This document shows positions 1-7,653 of a stretch of 40,681 bases of DNA, in pieces. A program made the translations under genes and the position numbers. Under the pieces are notes generated by a model. It saw nothing but the letters and a program-made list of their open reading frames with translations, was not told the origin of the DNA and made no database searches. Positions within the stretch are counted from its first letter, which is position 1; each line of letters begins with the position of its first letter. Source of the stretch: Syntrophobacterales bacterium (GTDB taxonomy: Bacteria > Desulfobacterota > Desulfobaccia > Desulfobaccales > 0-14-0-80-60-11); contig JAILZL010000028.1 in assembly GCA_023512475.1 (NCBI GenBank), positions 1-40,681 on the forward strand, in the 5' to 3' direction.

Positions 1-573
1 TCCCCGGAATTTCCGGTAAACCCGGTCAGTCAGATGAAGAAAAGGATATGAATAATAATTTTTATTCCAGGATTTGTGAAAAATCAGAAAAATCTCCTGA
101 AGAGTGCCGGAAATATTTTCTTTTTCCTGTTTGATCTCCTGTCTCATCCTCCAATAGCGGTTTTCATTGAACAGGGTGTCCATTTCATGGAATTCCACAA
201 AACCATGGTCGAAATTGGCGGCCCGGCTGATGAGGTAATTGCTGGAGATCCCCACGGTATGATACCCCAGGCTCCGGAGGATCTCCGGCAGGGGATAGTA
301 ATTGCCGGGATAGAGGAGGTTCCCGGTGGTGCAGCCGTGCCAGCTGGGGTAGAGGCCGGAAAACAGGGAGACGTGGGAAGGGAGTGTCCAGGTCGAGGAG
401 GCGAAGCAGTGCTCATAGACCATGCCCTGCGCCGCCAGGCGGGCAAGCCCCGGGGTGGTCTCCCGCCGGTGGCCATAGAGGGAGCAGCGCCGGGCCGCCA
501 CCGAATCCATGATGATGAGCACGATGTGGGGCAGGGTGGACATCCCATCACCCTCTGTGTCCTGGTTCGGCAT
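1..573 (-). CDS. Sulfatase/phosphotransferase-superfamily protein, N-terminal part (runs off left edge)
   Basis: An open frame of 191 codons runs from 573 to the window edge. The start of the protein carries the alkaline-phosphatase/sulfatase signature: a metal-binding Asp in IIMDSVAARRCSLYGH, then TTPGLARLAAQG, then the nucleophile region TWTLPSHVSLFSGLYPSWHG. Sulfatases need C/S-x-P-x-R for formylglycine formation. Here the motif reads T-L-P-S-H, so the nucleophile is probably Thr, as in phosphoglycerol and phosphoethanolamine transferases of the same fold. No signal peptide or membrane segment is seen in the visible part. Start: the ATG at 573 has GAGGA about 8 nt upstream; the ATG at 543 is an alternative with GAGGG. 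The gene follows the phosphoesterase gene by about 50 nt and may be co-transcribed. The substrate cannot be told; metal-site residues from the C-terminal half lie outside the window. Confidence 0.8.
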   Translation of the reverse strand, partial: MPNQDTEGDGMSTLPHIVLIIMDSVAARRCSLYGHRRETTPGLARLAAQGMVYEHCFASSTWTLPSHVSLFSGLYPSWHGCTTGNLLYPGNYYPLPEILRSLGYHTVGISSNYLISRAANFDHGFVEFHEMDTLFNENRYWRMRQEIKQEKENISGTLQEIFLIFHKSWNKNYYSYPFLHLTDRVYRKFRG

Positions 574-624
574 TTTCCGTTTCCTCAGTTGGGGCCGCCG
601 TGGGCCGCGACCCCGGGGCCTGCC

Positions 625-1407
625 TCAGCCCCTCACCGCCTCCTGGAGGCGCTGGATCTGCCGGCAGCGGCCGGTTTCGTCCAGCTCCAAAAGCACGCCC
701 TGCAGCTGCAGCTGGGCCGAGGCCACCTTGAAGGGCTGGGGCCGCTGGGTCAGGAAGCGCTCCAGGATGATCTCCTTTTTCATGCCGATGACCCCGTTTA
801 GGGGGCCGGTCATGCCCGCGTCGGTGATGTAGCCGGTGCCCCCGGGGAGGATGCGCTCGTCCGCGGTCTGGACATGGGTGTGGGTGCCGATGACCGCGCT
901 CACCCGGCCGTCCAGGTACCAGCCCAGGGCCAGCTTTTCGCTGGTGGCCTCGGCATGGAAATCCACCAGAATGGTGCGGAGATCCGGGGGGAGCTCCGCC
1001 AGGAGCCGGTCCGCGGTGCGGAAGGGGCACTCCAGGGGGCTCATGAAGACCCGGCCCTCCAGGTTGAGGATGGCGGCCCGGTGGCCGGCCGCGGTCTCCA
1101 CCACGGTGACGCCCCGGCCCGGGGTGCCCGGCGGGTAGTTGGCCGGCCTCAGCAGCCGGTCGCCCTCCTCCAGATAGGGGACGATCTCCTTGTGCTTCCA
1201 GATGTGGTTGCCGCTGGTGAGGACGTCCACCCCCTGGTTGAGGAGCTCCTCCGCCACCTGGGGGGTGATGCCGATGCCGCCGGCGGCGTTCTCACCGTTG
1301 GCCACCACCAGGTCCACCAGGAAGCGGTCCACCAGGCGGGGGACCAGCTCCGCCACCGCCCGCCGCCCCGGGGAACCCACAATATCGCCCACAAACAGGA
1401 TGCGCAT
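625..1407 (-). CDS. YmdB-like metallophosphoesterase (TIGR00282 family)
   Basis: A 260-residue protein, the usual length for the YmdB/DR1281 family, whose members hydrolyse 2',3'-cyclic nucleotides and influence RNA turnover and development in Bacillus. Family motifs are intact and in order: GDIVGSPGRRAV (D8), ANGENAAGG (E39, N40), GNHIWKH (N67, H68), VDFHAEATSEK near residue 150, and GTHTHVQTAD near 175. Together these supply the dinuclear metal site. It is cytoplasmic, with no leader. It lies directly downstream of ribonuclease Y with only 7 nt between them; the same rny-ymdB pairing occurs in Firmicutes, where YmdB and RNase Y are functionally linked, so co-expression is expected here. Confidence 0.92.
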   Translation of the reverse strand: MRILFVGDIVGSPGRRAVAELVPRLVDRFLVDLVVANGENAAGGIGITPQVAEELLNQGVDVLTSGNHIWKHKEIVPYLEEGDRLLRPANYPPGTPGRGVTVVETAAGHRAAILNLEGRVFMSPLECPFRTADRLLAELPPDLRTILVDFHAEATSEKLALGWYLDGRVSAVIGTHTHVQTADERILPGGTGYITDAGMTGPLNGVIGMKKEIILERFLTQRPQPFKVASAQLQLQGVLLELDETGRCRQIQRLQEAVRG

Positions 1408-1414
1408 CTCCGGC

Positions 1415-2977
1415 CTACCGGGCGTAATCCACCGCCCGGGTCTCCCGGATGACGGTGACCTTGATCTGGCCGGGGTAGGTGAGCTCCCGCTCGATCTTCT
1501 TGGCCACCTCCCGGCTCAGGAGGGCGGCCTCCTCATCGCTCACCTTGTCGCTCTCCACGATGAGGCGGATCTCCCGGCCCGCCTGGATGGCGTAGCTCTT
1601 GCTGATGCCGTTGAAGGAGCGGGCGATCTTCTCCAGGGCCTCCAGGCGTTTGATATAGGTCTCCAGCATCTCCCGGCGGGCGCCGGGGCGGGCCCCGGAG
1701 AGGGTGTCCGCCGCCTGCACCAGGACCGCCAGCACACTTTCGGTGGGCACATCCTCGTGGTGGGCGGCGATGGCGTGCACTACCTTGGGGGATTCGCCGT
1801 AGCGCTTGGCCAGTTCGGCGCCGATGAGGGCATGCACCCCCTCGGCTTCGTGATTCACCGCCTTGCCGATGTCGTGCAGCAGCCCCGCCCGCTTGGCCTG
1901 CTTCTCATTGAGGCCCAGCTCTGCGGCCATGATGCCGCAGAGGTAGCAGACCTCGATGGAGTGCTGCAGGACGTTCTGGGCGTAGCTGGTGCGGTACTTG
2001 AGCTTGCCCAGCAGCTTGATGAGATCGGGATGCAAGCCGTGGACGCCGGTGTCGAAGGCGGCCTCCTCCCCAGCCTCCCGGATGCTGGCCTCCATCTCCT
2101 GGGAGACCTTTTCCACGATCTCCTCGATGCGGCCCGGGTGGATACGGCCGTCGGCGATGAGGCGCTCCAGGCTGCGGCGGGCCACCTCCCTCCGGATGGG
2201 GTTGAAGGCGGAGAGGATGACGGCCTCGGGGGTGTCGTCGATGATGATGTCCACGCCGGTGGCGGCCTCCAGGGCCCGGATATTGCGGCCCTCCCGGCCG
2301 ATGATGCGGCCCTTCATCTCTTCGTTGGGGAGGGGCACCACGCTCACCGTCTGCTCCGCCACATAGTCGCTGGCGTAACGCTTGATGGCCAGGGCGATGA
2401 TCTCCTTGGCCTTGCGGTCCGCCATCTCCCGGGCTTCGGTGTCGATGCGCTTCACCAGCCGGGCGGCGTCGATGCGCACTTCCCGCTCCAGGGTCTTCAG
2501 CAGCAGATCCTTGGCCTCGGCTGCGGTCATGCCGGCCAGTTGTTCCAGGCGGGCGTTCTGTTCCGCCAGGAGGCGCTGGTACTCCTCCTGTTTGTCGGCG
2601 AGTTCCCTTTCCAGCTGGTCGGTGAGTTTCTGGCGGCGATTGAGTTCCGCCTCCCGTTCATCCAGGGCGGCGGCTTTTCTGTCCAGATGTTCTTCCCGCT
2701 GCAGGAGTCGTCGTTCGATCTGATTGAATTCGTTGCGGCGTTCCTGAGTCTCTTTTTCGAATTCCTGTTTCAGGAGAAAGATCTGCTCCTTGGACTGGAC
2801 CCGGGCTTCTTTCTTGATGGCCTCCGCTTCCTTGCGGGCATCATCCAGGATCTTTTTCCCCAGCGCCTCCAGCGAGCCGACATGGGAATCGATGACGTGC
2901 TTGCGGTAGAAGAAGCCCGCGGCGAATCCCAGCCCCCCCAGGATGGCGGCGAAAACGGTGTAAAACAGTATATACAT
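1415..2977 (-). CDS. rny: Ribonuclease Y
   Basis: A 520-residue protein with the full RNase Y architecture: one N-terminal membrane anchor (about residues 1-24), a long charged coiled coil (about 25-190), a KH RNA-binding domain around [15 protein letters not shown] (about 205-270), and an HD domain with [12 protein letters not shown] near residue 365 supplying the metal-binding His-Asp. It is the membrane-bound endoribonuclease that initiates mRNA decay. The length matches the family (about 515-525). The start is the ATG at 2977; the TM anchor begins at once, which supports it. The neighbours are the YmdB-like gene downstream and a 394-nt structured gap (see the 6S candidate) separating it from zapA upstream. 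Confidence 0.97.
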   Translation of the reverse strand: MYILFYTVFAAILGGLGFAAGFFYRKHVIDSHVGSLEALGKKILDDARKEAEAIKKEARVQSKEQIFLLKQEFEKETQERRNEFNQIERRLLQREEHLDRKAAALDEREAELNRRQKLTDQLERELADKQEEYQRLLAEQNARLEQLAGMTAAEAKDLLLKTLEREVRIDAARLVKRIDTEAREMADRKAKEIIALAIKRYASDYVAEQTVSVVPLPNEEMKGRIIGREGRNIRALEAATGVDIIIDDTPEAVILSAFNPIRREVARRSLERLIADGRIHPGRIEEIVEKVSQEMEASIREAGEEAAFDTGVHGLHPDLIKLLGKLKYRTSYAQNVLQHSIEVCYLCGIMAAELGLNEKQAKRAGLLHDIGKAVNHEAEGVHALIGAELAKRYGESPKVVHAIAAHHEDVPTESVLAVLVQAADTLSGARPGARREMLETYIKRLEALEKIARSFNGISKSYAIQAGREIRLIVESDKVSDEEAALLSREVAKKIERELTYPGQIKVTVIRETRAVDYAR

Positions 2978-3145
2978 AAGGGTGAACCCCTACCCGAAAG
3001 AGATGATCCCGGCGGCCGGTCAGGGGCCGCCACAGGACGGGACTGGAAGGGGGGTCGCGTCACGGGGGCGGGGCGGTCAAGGAAGCGGGCAGGCGCACAC
3101 ACTGCCCTCTGCCGCGCCGGCGGGGGGCCTGAAGGGCGGCGCAGC

Positions 3146-3348
3146 GGTGCTGCCGTCTTAACGTCCTGCGGTTTACCTCCTTTCAGGGGAAGGTACATGG
3201 CACCGTGCCACCTGAAGGTGGTCAGCCGGGCGCCAGGAGCAGATATATGATGAATCGGGGCCCCGCTCACTTGACCCCGATGAAATCCCCCTCTTCCTTG
3301 ACCCAGGACCCGGATTTGCACGCCCGCTCCGGGCCGTATCGCCGCACC
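3146..3348 (-). ncRNA. ssrS: Candidate 6S RNA in the zapA-rny gap
   Basis: The 394-nt gap between zapA and rny has no credible gene but can fold into a long rod on the minus strand. Positions 3344-3348 (GGTGC) pair with 3146-3150 (GCACC). Further in, GTCCTGGGT at 3301-3309 pairs with ACCgCAGGAC at 3163-3172 with one bulged G. GGAAG near 3296 can then pair with CTTCC near 3190, leaving an asymmetric internal loop. A length of about 200 nt, a closed rod with a central bubble, and a position directly downstream of zapA are all 6S RNA traits; 6S lies next to zapA in many proteobacteria. The pairing was done by eye, primary-sequence similarity to known 6S is not obvious, and the ends are approximate. 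It could instead be a long rny leader. Confidence 0.38.
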
Positions 3349-3371
3349 TGTCGTATCGGGGCCTGTGGGTG

Positions 3372-3671
3372 TCAGGGCCCCGGAGGAGTGGCCGCGGCGA
3401 AGCCTTCCAGCCTTTTCAGCAAGCGCCGGGACCGAGCGTCGATCTCGGCCACCAGCTTCTGATGCTCCTCCCTGATTTCCATGGTTTCGCAGGCCAGATT
3501 CAAGGCCGCGAGGATGGCCAGATCGGCCAGGGGACTGGCAGGGAAGACCTTCTGCAGTTCCCGCAGCTGCTCATCCACCATCCGGGCCACCGCCTGGAGG
3601 GTTTCTGCAGGCACGCTGCTTTGAAGGGTCAAATGCCTGCCCAGGATTTCCACCATGACCTGTTCCGCCAC
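3372..3671 (-). CDS. zapA: Cell division protein ZapA
   Basis: A 99-residue protein with the ZapA layout: an N-terminal beta region (VEILGRHLTLQSS) and a C-terminal helix that forms the tetrameric coiled coil. The conserved LADLAILAALNLA core is at about residues 48-60. ZapA binds FtsZ and bundles its filaments at the division site. The GTG at 3671 has AAGG about 8 nt upstream; the ATG at 3656 would also give a normal ZapA N-terminus, and the two cannot be separated by sequence alone. It lies 10 nt downstream of a short coiled-coil gene (zapB-like), so the pair is likely one transcript. Confidence 0.88.
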   Translation of the reverse strand: MAEQVMVEILGRHLTLQSSVPAETLQAVARMVDEQLRELQKVFPASPLADLAILAALNLACETMEIREEHQKLVAEIDARSRRLLKRLEGFAAATPPGP

Positions 3672-3681
3672 CGGGATAACC

Positions 3682-3918
3682 TTAAGCTGATTCTCCCAGA
3701 TCCAGGATCTTCAGCCGGTTGAGAATCTTGTCCACCCGGTCCCGGACCTGATCCCGTTCCCGGGTGAGCTTCTCCAGGGTGGCCTGGGCCTCTTTCAGAG
3801 CCTGCTCCCGGGCCGCCAAGGCGGTCTTCAGCTCGGCGTTGGCCCGTTTCAACCCCTCCATCTGGCCCAGGAGGGACTCCAGTTTCTGCTCCAGTTCGGC
3901 AAAAAGCTCAGTGACCAC
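3682..3918 (-). CDS. zapB: ZapB-like coiled-coil cell division protein
   Basis: A short protein (78 residues from the chosen start) that is almost entirely heptad coiled coil: LFAELEQKLESLLGQMEGLK, then alternating Ala/Lys/Glu helix to about residue 70, ending LNRLKILDLGE. E. coli ZapB is an 81-residue coiled coil that binds ZapA. Position directly upstream of zapA supports the same role, although coiled coils are weak evidence of homology. The frame stays open back to a TTG at 3972, but that overlaps a TTGACT-17-CACAAT promoter-like pair at 3944-3972. The GTG at 3918, preceded by GGGGGAG, is therefore preferred, despite its short 3-nt spacing. Confidence 0.65.
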   Translation of the reverse strand: MVTELFAELEQKLESLLGQMEGLKRANAELKTALAAREQALKEAQATLEKLTRERDQVRDRVDKILNRLKILDLGESA

Positions 3919-3943
3919 GTGCTCCCCCTGGATGGCTGATATG

Positions 3944-3972
3944 ATTGTGCGTTTGCAAAGCCCAAAAGTCAA
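3944..3972 (-). promoter_or_regulatory. Putative sigma-70 promoter for zapB-zapA
   Basis: On the minus strand TTGACT (3967-3972) and CACAAT (3944-3949) are separated by exactly 17 nt. The start codon chosen for the zapB-like gene is 26 nt downstream of the -10 box. The fit is 5/6 and 4/6 to consensus. Confidence 0.5.
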
Positions 3973-4043
3973 GAATTTTTCCCGCCCAGCGCCCTGACCG
4001 GGCTCCTCCTGGCTCGGACATCCGCCCCTCGGGACGGCTTACC

Positions 4044-4259
4044 TCAGTCCGGCATCTCATCGGACCAGTGGATGCAGTGCACCGGACAGGCGTCCATGGC
4101 CTCCTGAATCTTTTCCTCCTCGCCGCCGCCGGGATTGATCACCTGGGCAAACCCCAGGGATTCGTTGAGGCTGAAGACCTCCGGGCAAATCTCCACGCAG
4201 GCCCCACAGGCGATGCATTCCTCCTCCACGATCACCGGAAAGTGTTCCGCCTTCGCCAT
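4044..4259 (-). CDS. Ferredoxin, [4Fe-4S] (single-cluster Desulfovibrio type)
   Basis: A 71-residue protein. The N-terminal CIACGACVEICPEVF and the distal ACPVHCIHW give the CxxCxxC...CP ligand set of a monocluster bacterial ferredoxin; the Cys of ICP is an extra one at the position of the lost second cluster. Such acidic, small ferredoxins carry electrons between redox enzymes in the cytoplasm of anaerobes. The start ATG at 4259 has an ideal AAAGGAGG 7 nt upstream. The upstream methyltransferase-like ORF stays open through most of this gene in another frame (203 nt overlap); codon pattern and family motifs show that the ferredoxin frame is the real one here. Confidence 0.93.
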   Translation of the reverse strand: MAKAEHFPVIVEEECIACGACVEICPEVFSLNESLGFAQVINPGGGEEEKIQEAMDACPVHCIHWSDEMPD

Positions 4260-5010
4260 GACTATCCTCCTTTCCCTTTGCGGCCGCCTCAGAAACGTCC
4301 GGGCGCAGAAACACCGTCACCCCGTGGCGGTCCGGGTCCGTGCGGCCGCGGCAGAAGCGGCTCAGTCCCGGAGAGAGGCGGTGCGGCAGGGTCTGCCAGT
4401 CCTCCCGGGCGCCCGTCACCCCGCCTCCGGGCTCCCCGGCCAGCAGCACCCAGCGCACCGCGCCGCCGTCGAAGAAGGGAGCCACCGACTGTCCCGGGGG
4501 CGGCCAGCCGTAGAAAATGGCGTCCGGCCGGAAATGCCGCGCCGCCTGAAAGGCATCCCCGGGCCGGACCAGCGAAGATGACGGCAGCTCGGAGATGAAT
4601 TCCCCTTCTCCCCGGTCCACGGCCAGAAAATCGACCCCCGCCTCCCGGGCCAGGGGCGCCAGGGCCTGGCTGAGATAGCCCCGGCCGGCCCCGGCCTCCA
4701 GCAGCCGCCGCACCTCCAGCCGGCGCAACCAGCGCACCAACCGAAGGGGCCACTCCCGGGACGGGAAAAAATAGATCCCGGTGGCCTGGGAGAGGGCGGT
4801 CAGGGCCGCGCCGGGGTCCGGAACCGCCCGGAGGAGCCTCTGCCACCAGGCCTCCGGCCGAAGATAGTCCGGCGCGCCGTCCCCGGGGAGGGGCAGCACC
4901 CTGCGGGCCCAGTCCATCAGGCGCCGCCGGGCCCGAAACCCGTCCGGCCGGGTCAAATAGTCCGTCAGGGGGGTGAAGTCCTCCGGCGCCGCCATCCGAG
5001 GGACGATCAT
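4057..5010 (-). CDS. Class I SAM-dependent methyltransferase-like protein; C-terminal end uncertain
   Basis: The open frame has 317 codons. Residues about 95-130 contain a clear SAM-binding motif I (LLEAGAGRGYLSQAL) followed by FLAVDRGEGEF, typical of a Rossmann-fold methyltransferase. The substrate is not recognised. The ATG at 5010 has GGGGAAAG about 8 nt upstream. The last ~65 codons are read out of frame through the ferredoxin gene and look like non-coding Gly/Arg-rich sequence, so the biological C-terminus is probably near 4270, where FLRPDVSEAA ends. Either the stop codon was lost, a frameshift lies near there, or the overlap is real. It runs divergently from tRNA-Phe. Confidence 0.7.
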   Translation of the reverse strand: MIVPRMAAPEDFTPLTDYLTRPDGFRARRRLMDWARRVLPLPGDGAPDYLRPEAWWQRLLRAVPDPGAALTALSQATGIYFFPSREWPLRLVRWLRRLEVRRLLEAGAGRGYLSQALAPLAREAGVDFLAVDRGEGEFISELPSSSLVRPGDAFQAARHFRPDAIFYGWPPPGQSVAPFFDGGAVRWVLLAGEPGGGVTGAREDWQTLPHRLSPGLSRFCRGRTDPDRHGVTVFLRPDVSEAAAKGKEDSHGEGGTLSGDRGGGMHRLWGLRGDLPGGLQPQRIPGVCPGDQSRRRRGGKDSGGHGRLSGALHPLVR

Positions 5011-5032
5011 AGCATTTTCTTTCCCCGGATGC

Positions 5033-5061
5033 TTGACAAATCCCGGGGCAGGGAGTAAACA
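5033..5061 (+). promoter_or_regulatory. Putative promoter of tRNA-Phe
   Basis: A perfect -35 box TTGACA (5033-5038) lies 17 nt from TAAACA (5056-5061), 10 nt before the mature tRNA 5' end. The -10 box is poor (3/6), but the -35 box, spacing and position fit a stable-RNA promoter. Confidence 0.5.
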
Positions 5062-5071
5062 AAACCGGTGT

Positions 5072-5147
5072 GGCGGGGTAGCTCAGTCGGTAGAGCAGGG
5101 GACTGAAAATCCCCGTGTCGGCGGTTCGATTCCGTCCCCCGCCACCA
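5072..5147 (+). tRNA. tRNA-Phe (GAA)
   Basis: A complete 76-nt cloverleaf: acceptor stem GGCGGGG/CCCCGCC, D arm AGCTCAGTCGGTAGAGC, anticodon stem GGGGA/TCCCC with loop CTGAAAA (anticodon GAA at 5105-5107), variable GTGTC, T arm GGCGG-TTCGATT-CCGTC, discriminator A and encoded CCA (5145-5147). It decodes UUC/UUU. It is preceded by a TTGACA promoter and followed by a hairpin with a T6 run. Confidence 0.97.
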
Positions 5148-5179
5148 GCACCGCCGAAAAGACCGGCTCGCCCGCCTTC

Positions 5180-5737
5180 TCACCAGGTAGCCGCCCGGAG
5201 GGCGCCCGCCCCTTGGGCGGTGCGGCCTTTTTTCCTGCCAAAGATTCCCCCGAAGGCCGTTGCGCTAGCACCATCCCTCGCGGTGGTCATCTGGGCCGGA
5301 GCTCCCCTCCTCTTCCCGCCCCGCCCCCTCTTTGCCCTCCTACTCCTCCTCCGGCGCACAGGGCCGCACCCGGGCCGGGGTGCCCTTGCCGGTGACCGGC
5401 AGGGAGCCAAGTCAGTCTCAGGGAAGGTGATGTTGATGAAGATGTCGATGGCGATCAAAACCGCCATGAAGGCCCCGAAGGTGGCCAGGATGTCGTTGAT
5501 GTTCAGGAGCAGGAAGGGCGGGGACATCAGCTGATTGTAGAGAATCCACACCACATCCCCGATGCCCCAGAGGATCACCGTGCCCAAGAGCACCGCCCGA
5601 AACCGGAAATGGATGATCTGGTGCAGGCAGACGGTGAGGGCCGGCGGGCGGCGGGCAGATATGACCCTGCCCTCCGTTGGGGCAGTCGGATCATTGTCCG
5701 GAGACTTCCTTTGCGGGGTGATCTCTCCGGCTGGCAA
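5180..5737 (-). pseudogene. PsiE-family membrane protein, C-terminally truncated
   Basis: The frame opens at a TTG (5737) behind GGAGAGGG. Residues ~40-105 match the N-terminal half of the PsiE-like (COG3431) family: a TM helix FRAVLLGTVILWGIGDVVWI, then SPPFLLLNINDILATFGAFM and the start of a second helix ending IAIDIFINIT near 5433. The family normally continues with a conserved third helix and an ARKVIILD-like segment; none of this is present in any frame down to the tRNA. Instead the frame runs on through ~80 codons of Arg/Gly/Pro-rich sequence and across the tRNA terminator. It therefore looks like a truncated remnant, though a shortened functional protein cannot be excluded. PsiE itself has no firmly established biochemical role. 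Confidence 0.55.
5190..5233 (+). terminator. Rho-independent terminator after tRNA-Phe
   Basis: CCGCCC (5206-5211) pairs with GGGCGG (5215-5220) around a 3-nt loop. An outer GCCGC (5190-5194) pairs with GCGGC (5222-5226). C and then TTTTTT (5228-5233) follow at once. This is a compact GC stem plus U tract on the tRNA strand. Confidence 0.7.
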
Positions 5738-5795
5738 GTTCCCTCTCCACAGAAACGGCCCGATCTTTTGTTCCGCTGACCCCGGCCAGCCGGTT

Positions 5796-6920
5796 TCAGA
5801 AACCCTCCCGTATCAGGCTCCGGAGCTCCCGCTCCTGGGCCTCGATACTCTGAAGGAGGCGGAACTGCACCAGGGCCCGGCGCAGGTTATGCTCCGGGTC
5901 GGCTGCCTGGAAATAGACATTGCCCGCCAGATGATCCGAAAAGAAGCGCAGCCCCAGCTCCCAGGCGAGCAGCCGCAGGGCCGGATAGAGATACTCCCGC
6001 TCCCGGGGGGTCAACAGCTCCGGGGCCCCTTCCCGGTAGCCCTGCAGGAAGGCGGCGGCCATCTCGGGGGCGAAGCGCACCTCCTCCCAGGCCCGGGTCT
6101 CCTCCCCCAGGGGGTTGCCGAGGGAGCGCAGGGCATCCCCCAGGTCATGGAGCACCAGCCCCGGCATGACGGTGTCCAGATCCACCAGCCCCACCGCCCG
6201 GCGGCCCGCCGCCTCCAGGAGGACGTTGTCCACCTTGGGGTCGCCATGGATGATGCGCACCGGGATGTCCCCCCGGGCCCGGGCCGCCTCCAGCACCCCG
6301 GCCAGACTCCGGCGGGCCTCGATCATGCGGCCGGCATGGCGCACTTCGGGCGGGGGCGGCAACGGCCTCCCGGAGCGCAGGGCGTCATAGGCCGCGAGAT
6401 ACGAAGGGGTATGGTGGAAGCCGGGGAGGGGGTCCCTCAGGCGCCGGGGAGGCAGGTCCGCCAGCAACACATGAAAACGCCCCAGGGCCCAGCCCACTTC
6501 CCGGGCATGGTCCCTTCCCTCCACTTTCAGGGGGGCGCGGGTGTGGGCCAGGTAGGTGAGGGCCCGCCACCAGGAGCCGTCCGGCCCCTGGAAGCCATCC
6601 CGGCCATCCGGGGTGGAAAGCAGCTCAGGCAGGGCGAGCTCCGGCGCCCCCTGGGGGGTGGCGCGGCTTCGCCGGCGGACATGGTCGCTCACCACCCGGA
6701 GGTTGGCCAGAATTACTTCCGGCCGGGGAAAGACGGCCAGATTAAGGCGCTGCAAGACGAACGGCGGCGCCCCGGCGCCCGTCACTGTCGCCAGAAAGGT
6801 CTGGTGGACATTGCCCCGGCCCAGAGGGGTGAGGGCCGCCACCCGGCCGGCGGGGCAGAAGGCGGCCGCCGCCTCCCAGGCGAGGGCGGCGACCGAGGGC
6901 GGTAAGGGGGGTGCGGTCAT
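5796..6920 (-). CDS. APH-fold phosphotransferase (NahK-like sugar/amino-sugar kinase)
   Basis: A 374-residue protein from the ATG at 6920. Kinase motifs: the nucleotide loop GRGNVHQTFLA (about 35-45), the Brenner motif HGDPKVDNVLL (about 224-234) with catalytic Asp and metal-binding Asn, and GLVDLDTVMPG (about 241-251) supplying the DFG-equivalent Asp. This set, and the long C-terminal helical part, resemble aminoglycoside phosphotransferase-family kinases such as N-acetylhexosamine 1-kinase; the substrate is inferred only. The frame remains open far upstream (to 7721), but that stretch is antisense to the next gene and is not coding. Start choice is weakly supported, with no clear SD. Confidence 0.82.
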   Translation of the reverse strand: MTAPPLPPSVAALAWEAAAAFCPAGRVAALTPLGRGNVHQTFLATVTGAGAPPFVLQRLNLAVFPRPEVILANLRVVSDHVRRRSRATPQGAPELALPELLSTPDGRDGFQGPDGSWWRALTYLAHTRAPLKVEGRDHAREVGWALGRFHVLLADLPPRRLRDPLPGFHHTPSYLAAYDALRSGRPLPPPPEVRHAGRMIEARRSLAGVLEAARARGDIPVRIIHGDPKVDNVLLEAAGRRAVGLVDLDTVMPGLVLHDLGDALRSLGNPLGEETRAWEEVRFAPEMAAAFLQGYREGAPELLTPREREYLYPALRLLAWELGLRFFSDHLAGNVYFQAADPEHNLRRALVQFRLLQSIEAQERELRSLIREGF

Positions 6921-6986
6921 GGGGGAGACCCGGGCCAGGTGCGCTTCCGGCTTGTCCTGCGGCGGGGAGGAGGCTACACTGCCGTC

Positions 6987-7646
6987 ATGCTGACCGTCCG
7001 CAGTCTGGCGGCCGACGCCTTTTTTCTCCTGCAGCTCACCCTGGCCGGTATCTCCGGAGGCAGCCAGGTGTGGCGCCTCCTGGAGACCACCCAGGGGGTG
7101 AATGTGAGCTGGCTGGCGGCCTGGCTCACCTATCTTCTCATCAACCTGGGCCTCACCGTCAAGGCCCACCTGGCCCAGCCCAGCCGGGTCACCCGCCAGA
7201 CGGTCATCACCTACAGCGCCTGGAGCCTGGCCATCGCCACCTGCCTGGGAGTGCTCCTCTGGAAAGGCCCGGAGCCCTGGGCCCCGGTGGACACGCTCAA
7301 CACCGGGCTGGTGGGCTCGGGTCTGGCCGCCACCTGGCTGGGGGCCCGCCTGAGGGGGCTGCCGGTGAGCGACCCCCTGGTGCGGGGCTGCTTCAGCCTC
7401 TGTTTCATCGGCCTGCCCCAGGTCATCCTGGCCTATAATATCCTGATGGTGGGCGGAGCCGGATTGGCGGGCGGCATGATCCTGGCCGGCCATATCGGCA
7501 TCAGCACCCGCCTGGGGCAGTTGTACTTCGCCCTGAGGGAGGCGGGCTGGGACCGGAACCGTCTGGGCGCGGCGGTCAGCGAACTCGCCAACGAAGTCAC
7601 CTGGCTGCTGGTGACCGCGGCCTGGCTGTGGCCGGGCGGAGGCTGA
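6987..7646 (+). CDS. PQ-loop-like multi-spanning membrane protein
   Basis: About 219 residues from the ATG at 6987 (GTG 6939 is an in-frame alternative; GGGGAGGAGG lies 13 nt before the ATG). The protein is strongly hydrophobic with about six helices. Two halves show a loosely repeated pattern: ISGGSQVWRLLETTQGVNVS early and IGLPQVILAYNILMVG later, each followed by two helices. This resembles PQ-loop/SWEET-type transporters, although only the second copy keeps the actual Pro-Gln. Transport function and substrate are unknown. It is divergent from the kinase gene and convergent with the RibA-RibD fusion, with a 7-nt gap. Confidence 0.65.
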   Translation: MLTVRSLAADAFFLLQLTLAGISGGSQVWRLLETTQGVNVSWLAAWLTYLLINLGLTVKAHLAQPSRVTRQTVITYSAWSLAIATCLGVLLWKGPEPWAPVDTLNTGLVGSGLAATWLGARLRGLPVSDPLVRGCFSLCFIGLPQVILAYNILMVGGAGLAGGMILAGHIGISTRLGQLYFALREAGWDRNRLGAAVSELANEVTWLLVTAAWLWPGGG

Positions 7647-7653
7647 GCCGGAC

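Noticed and set aside
1190-3250. A 686-codon open frame on the plus strand
   Set aside because: It is antisense to ribonuclease Y and the YmdB-like gene. Its composition mirrors the codon bias of the real genes and it matches no family.
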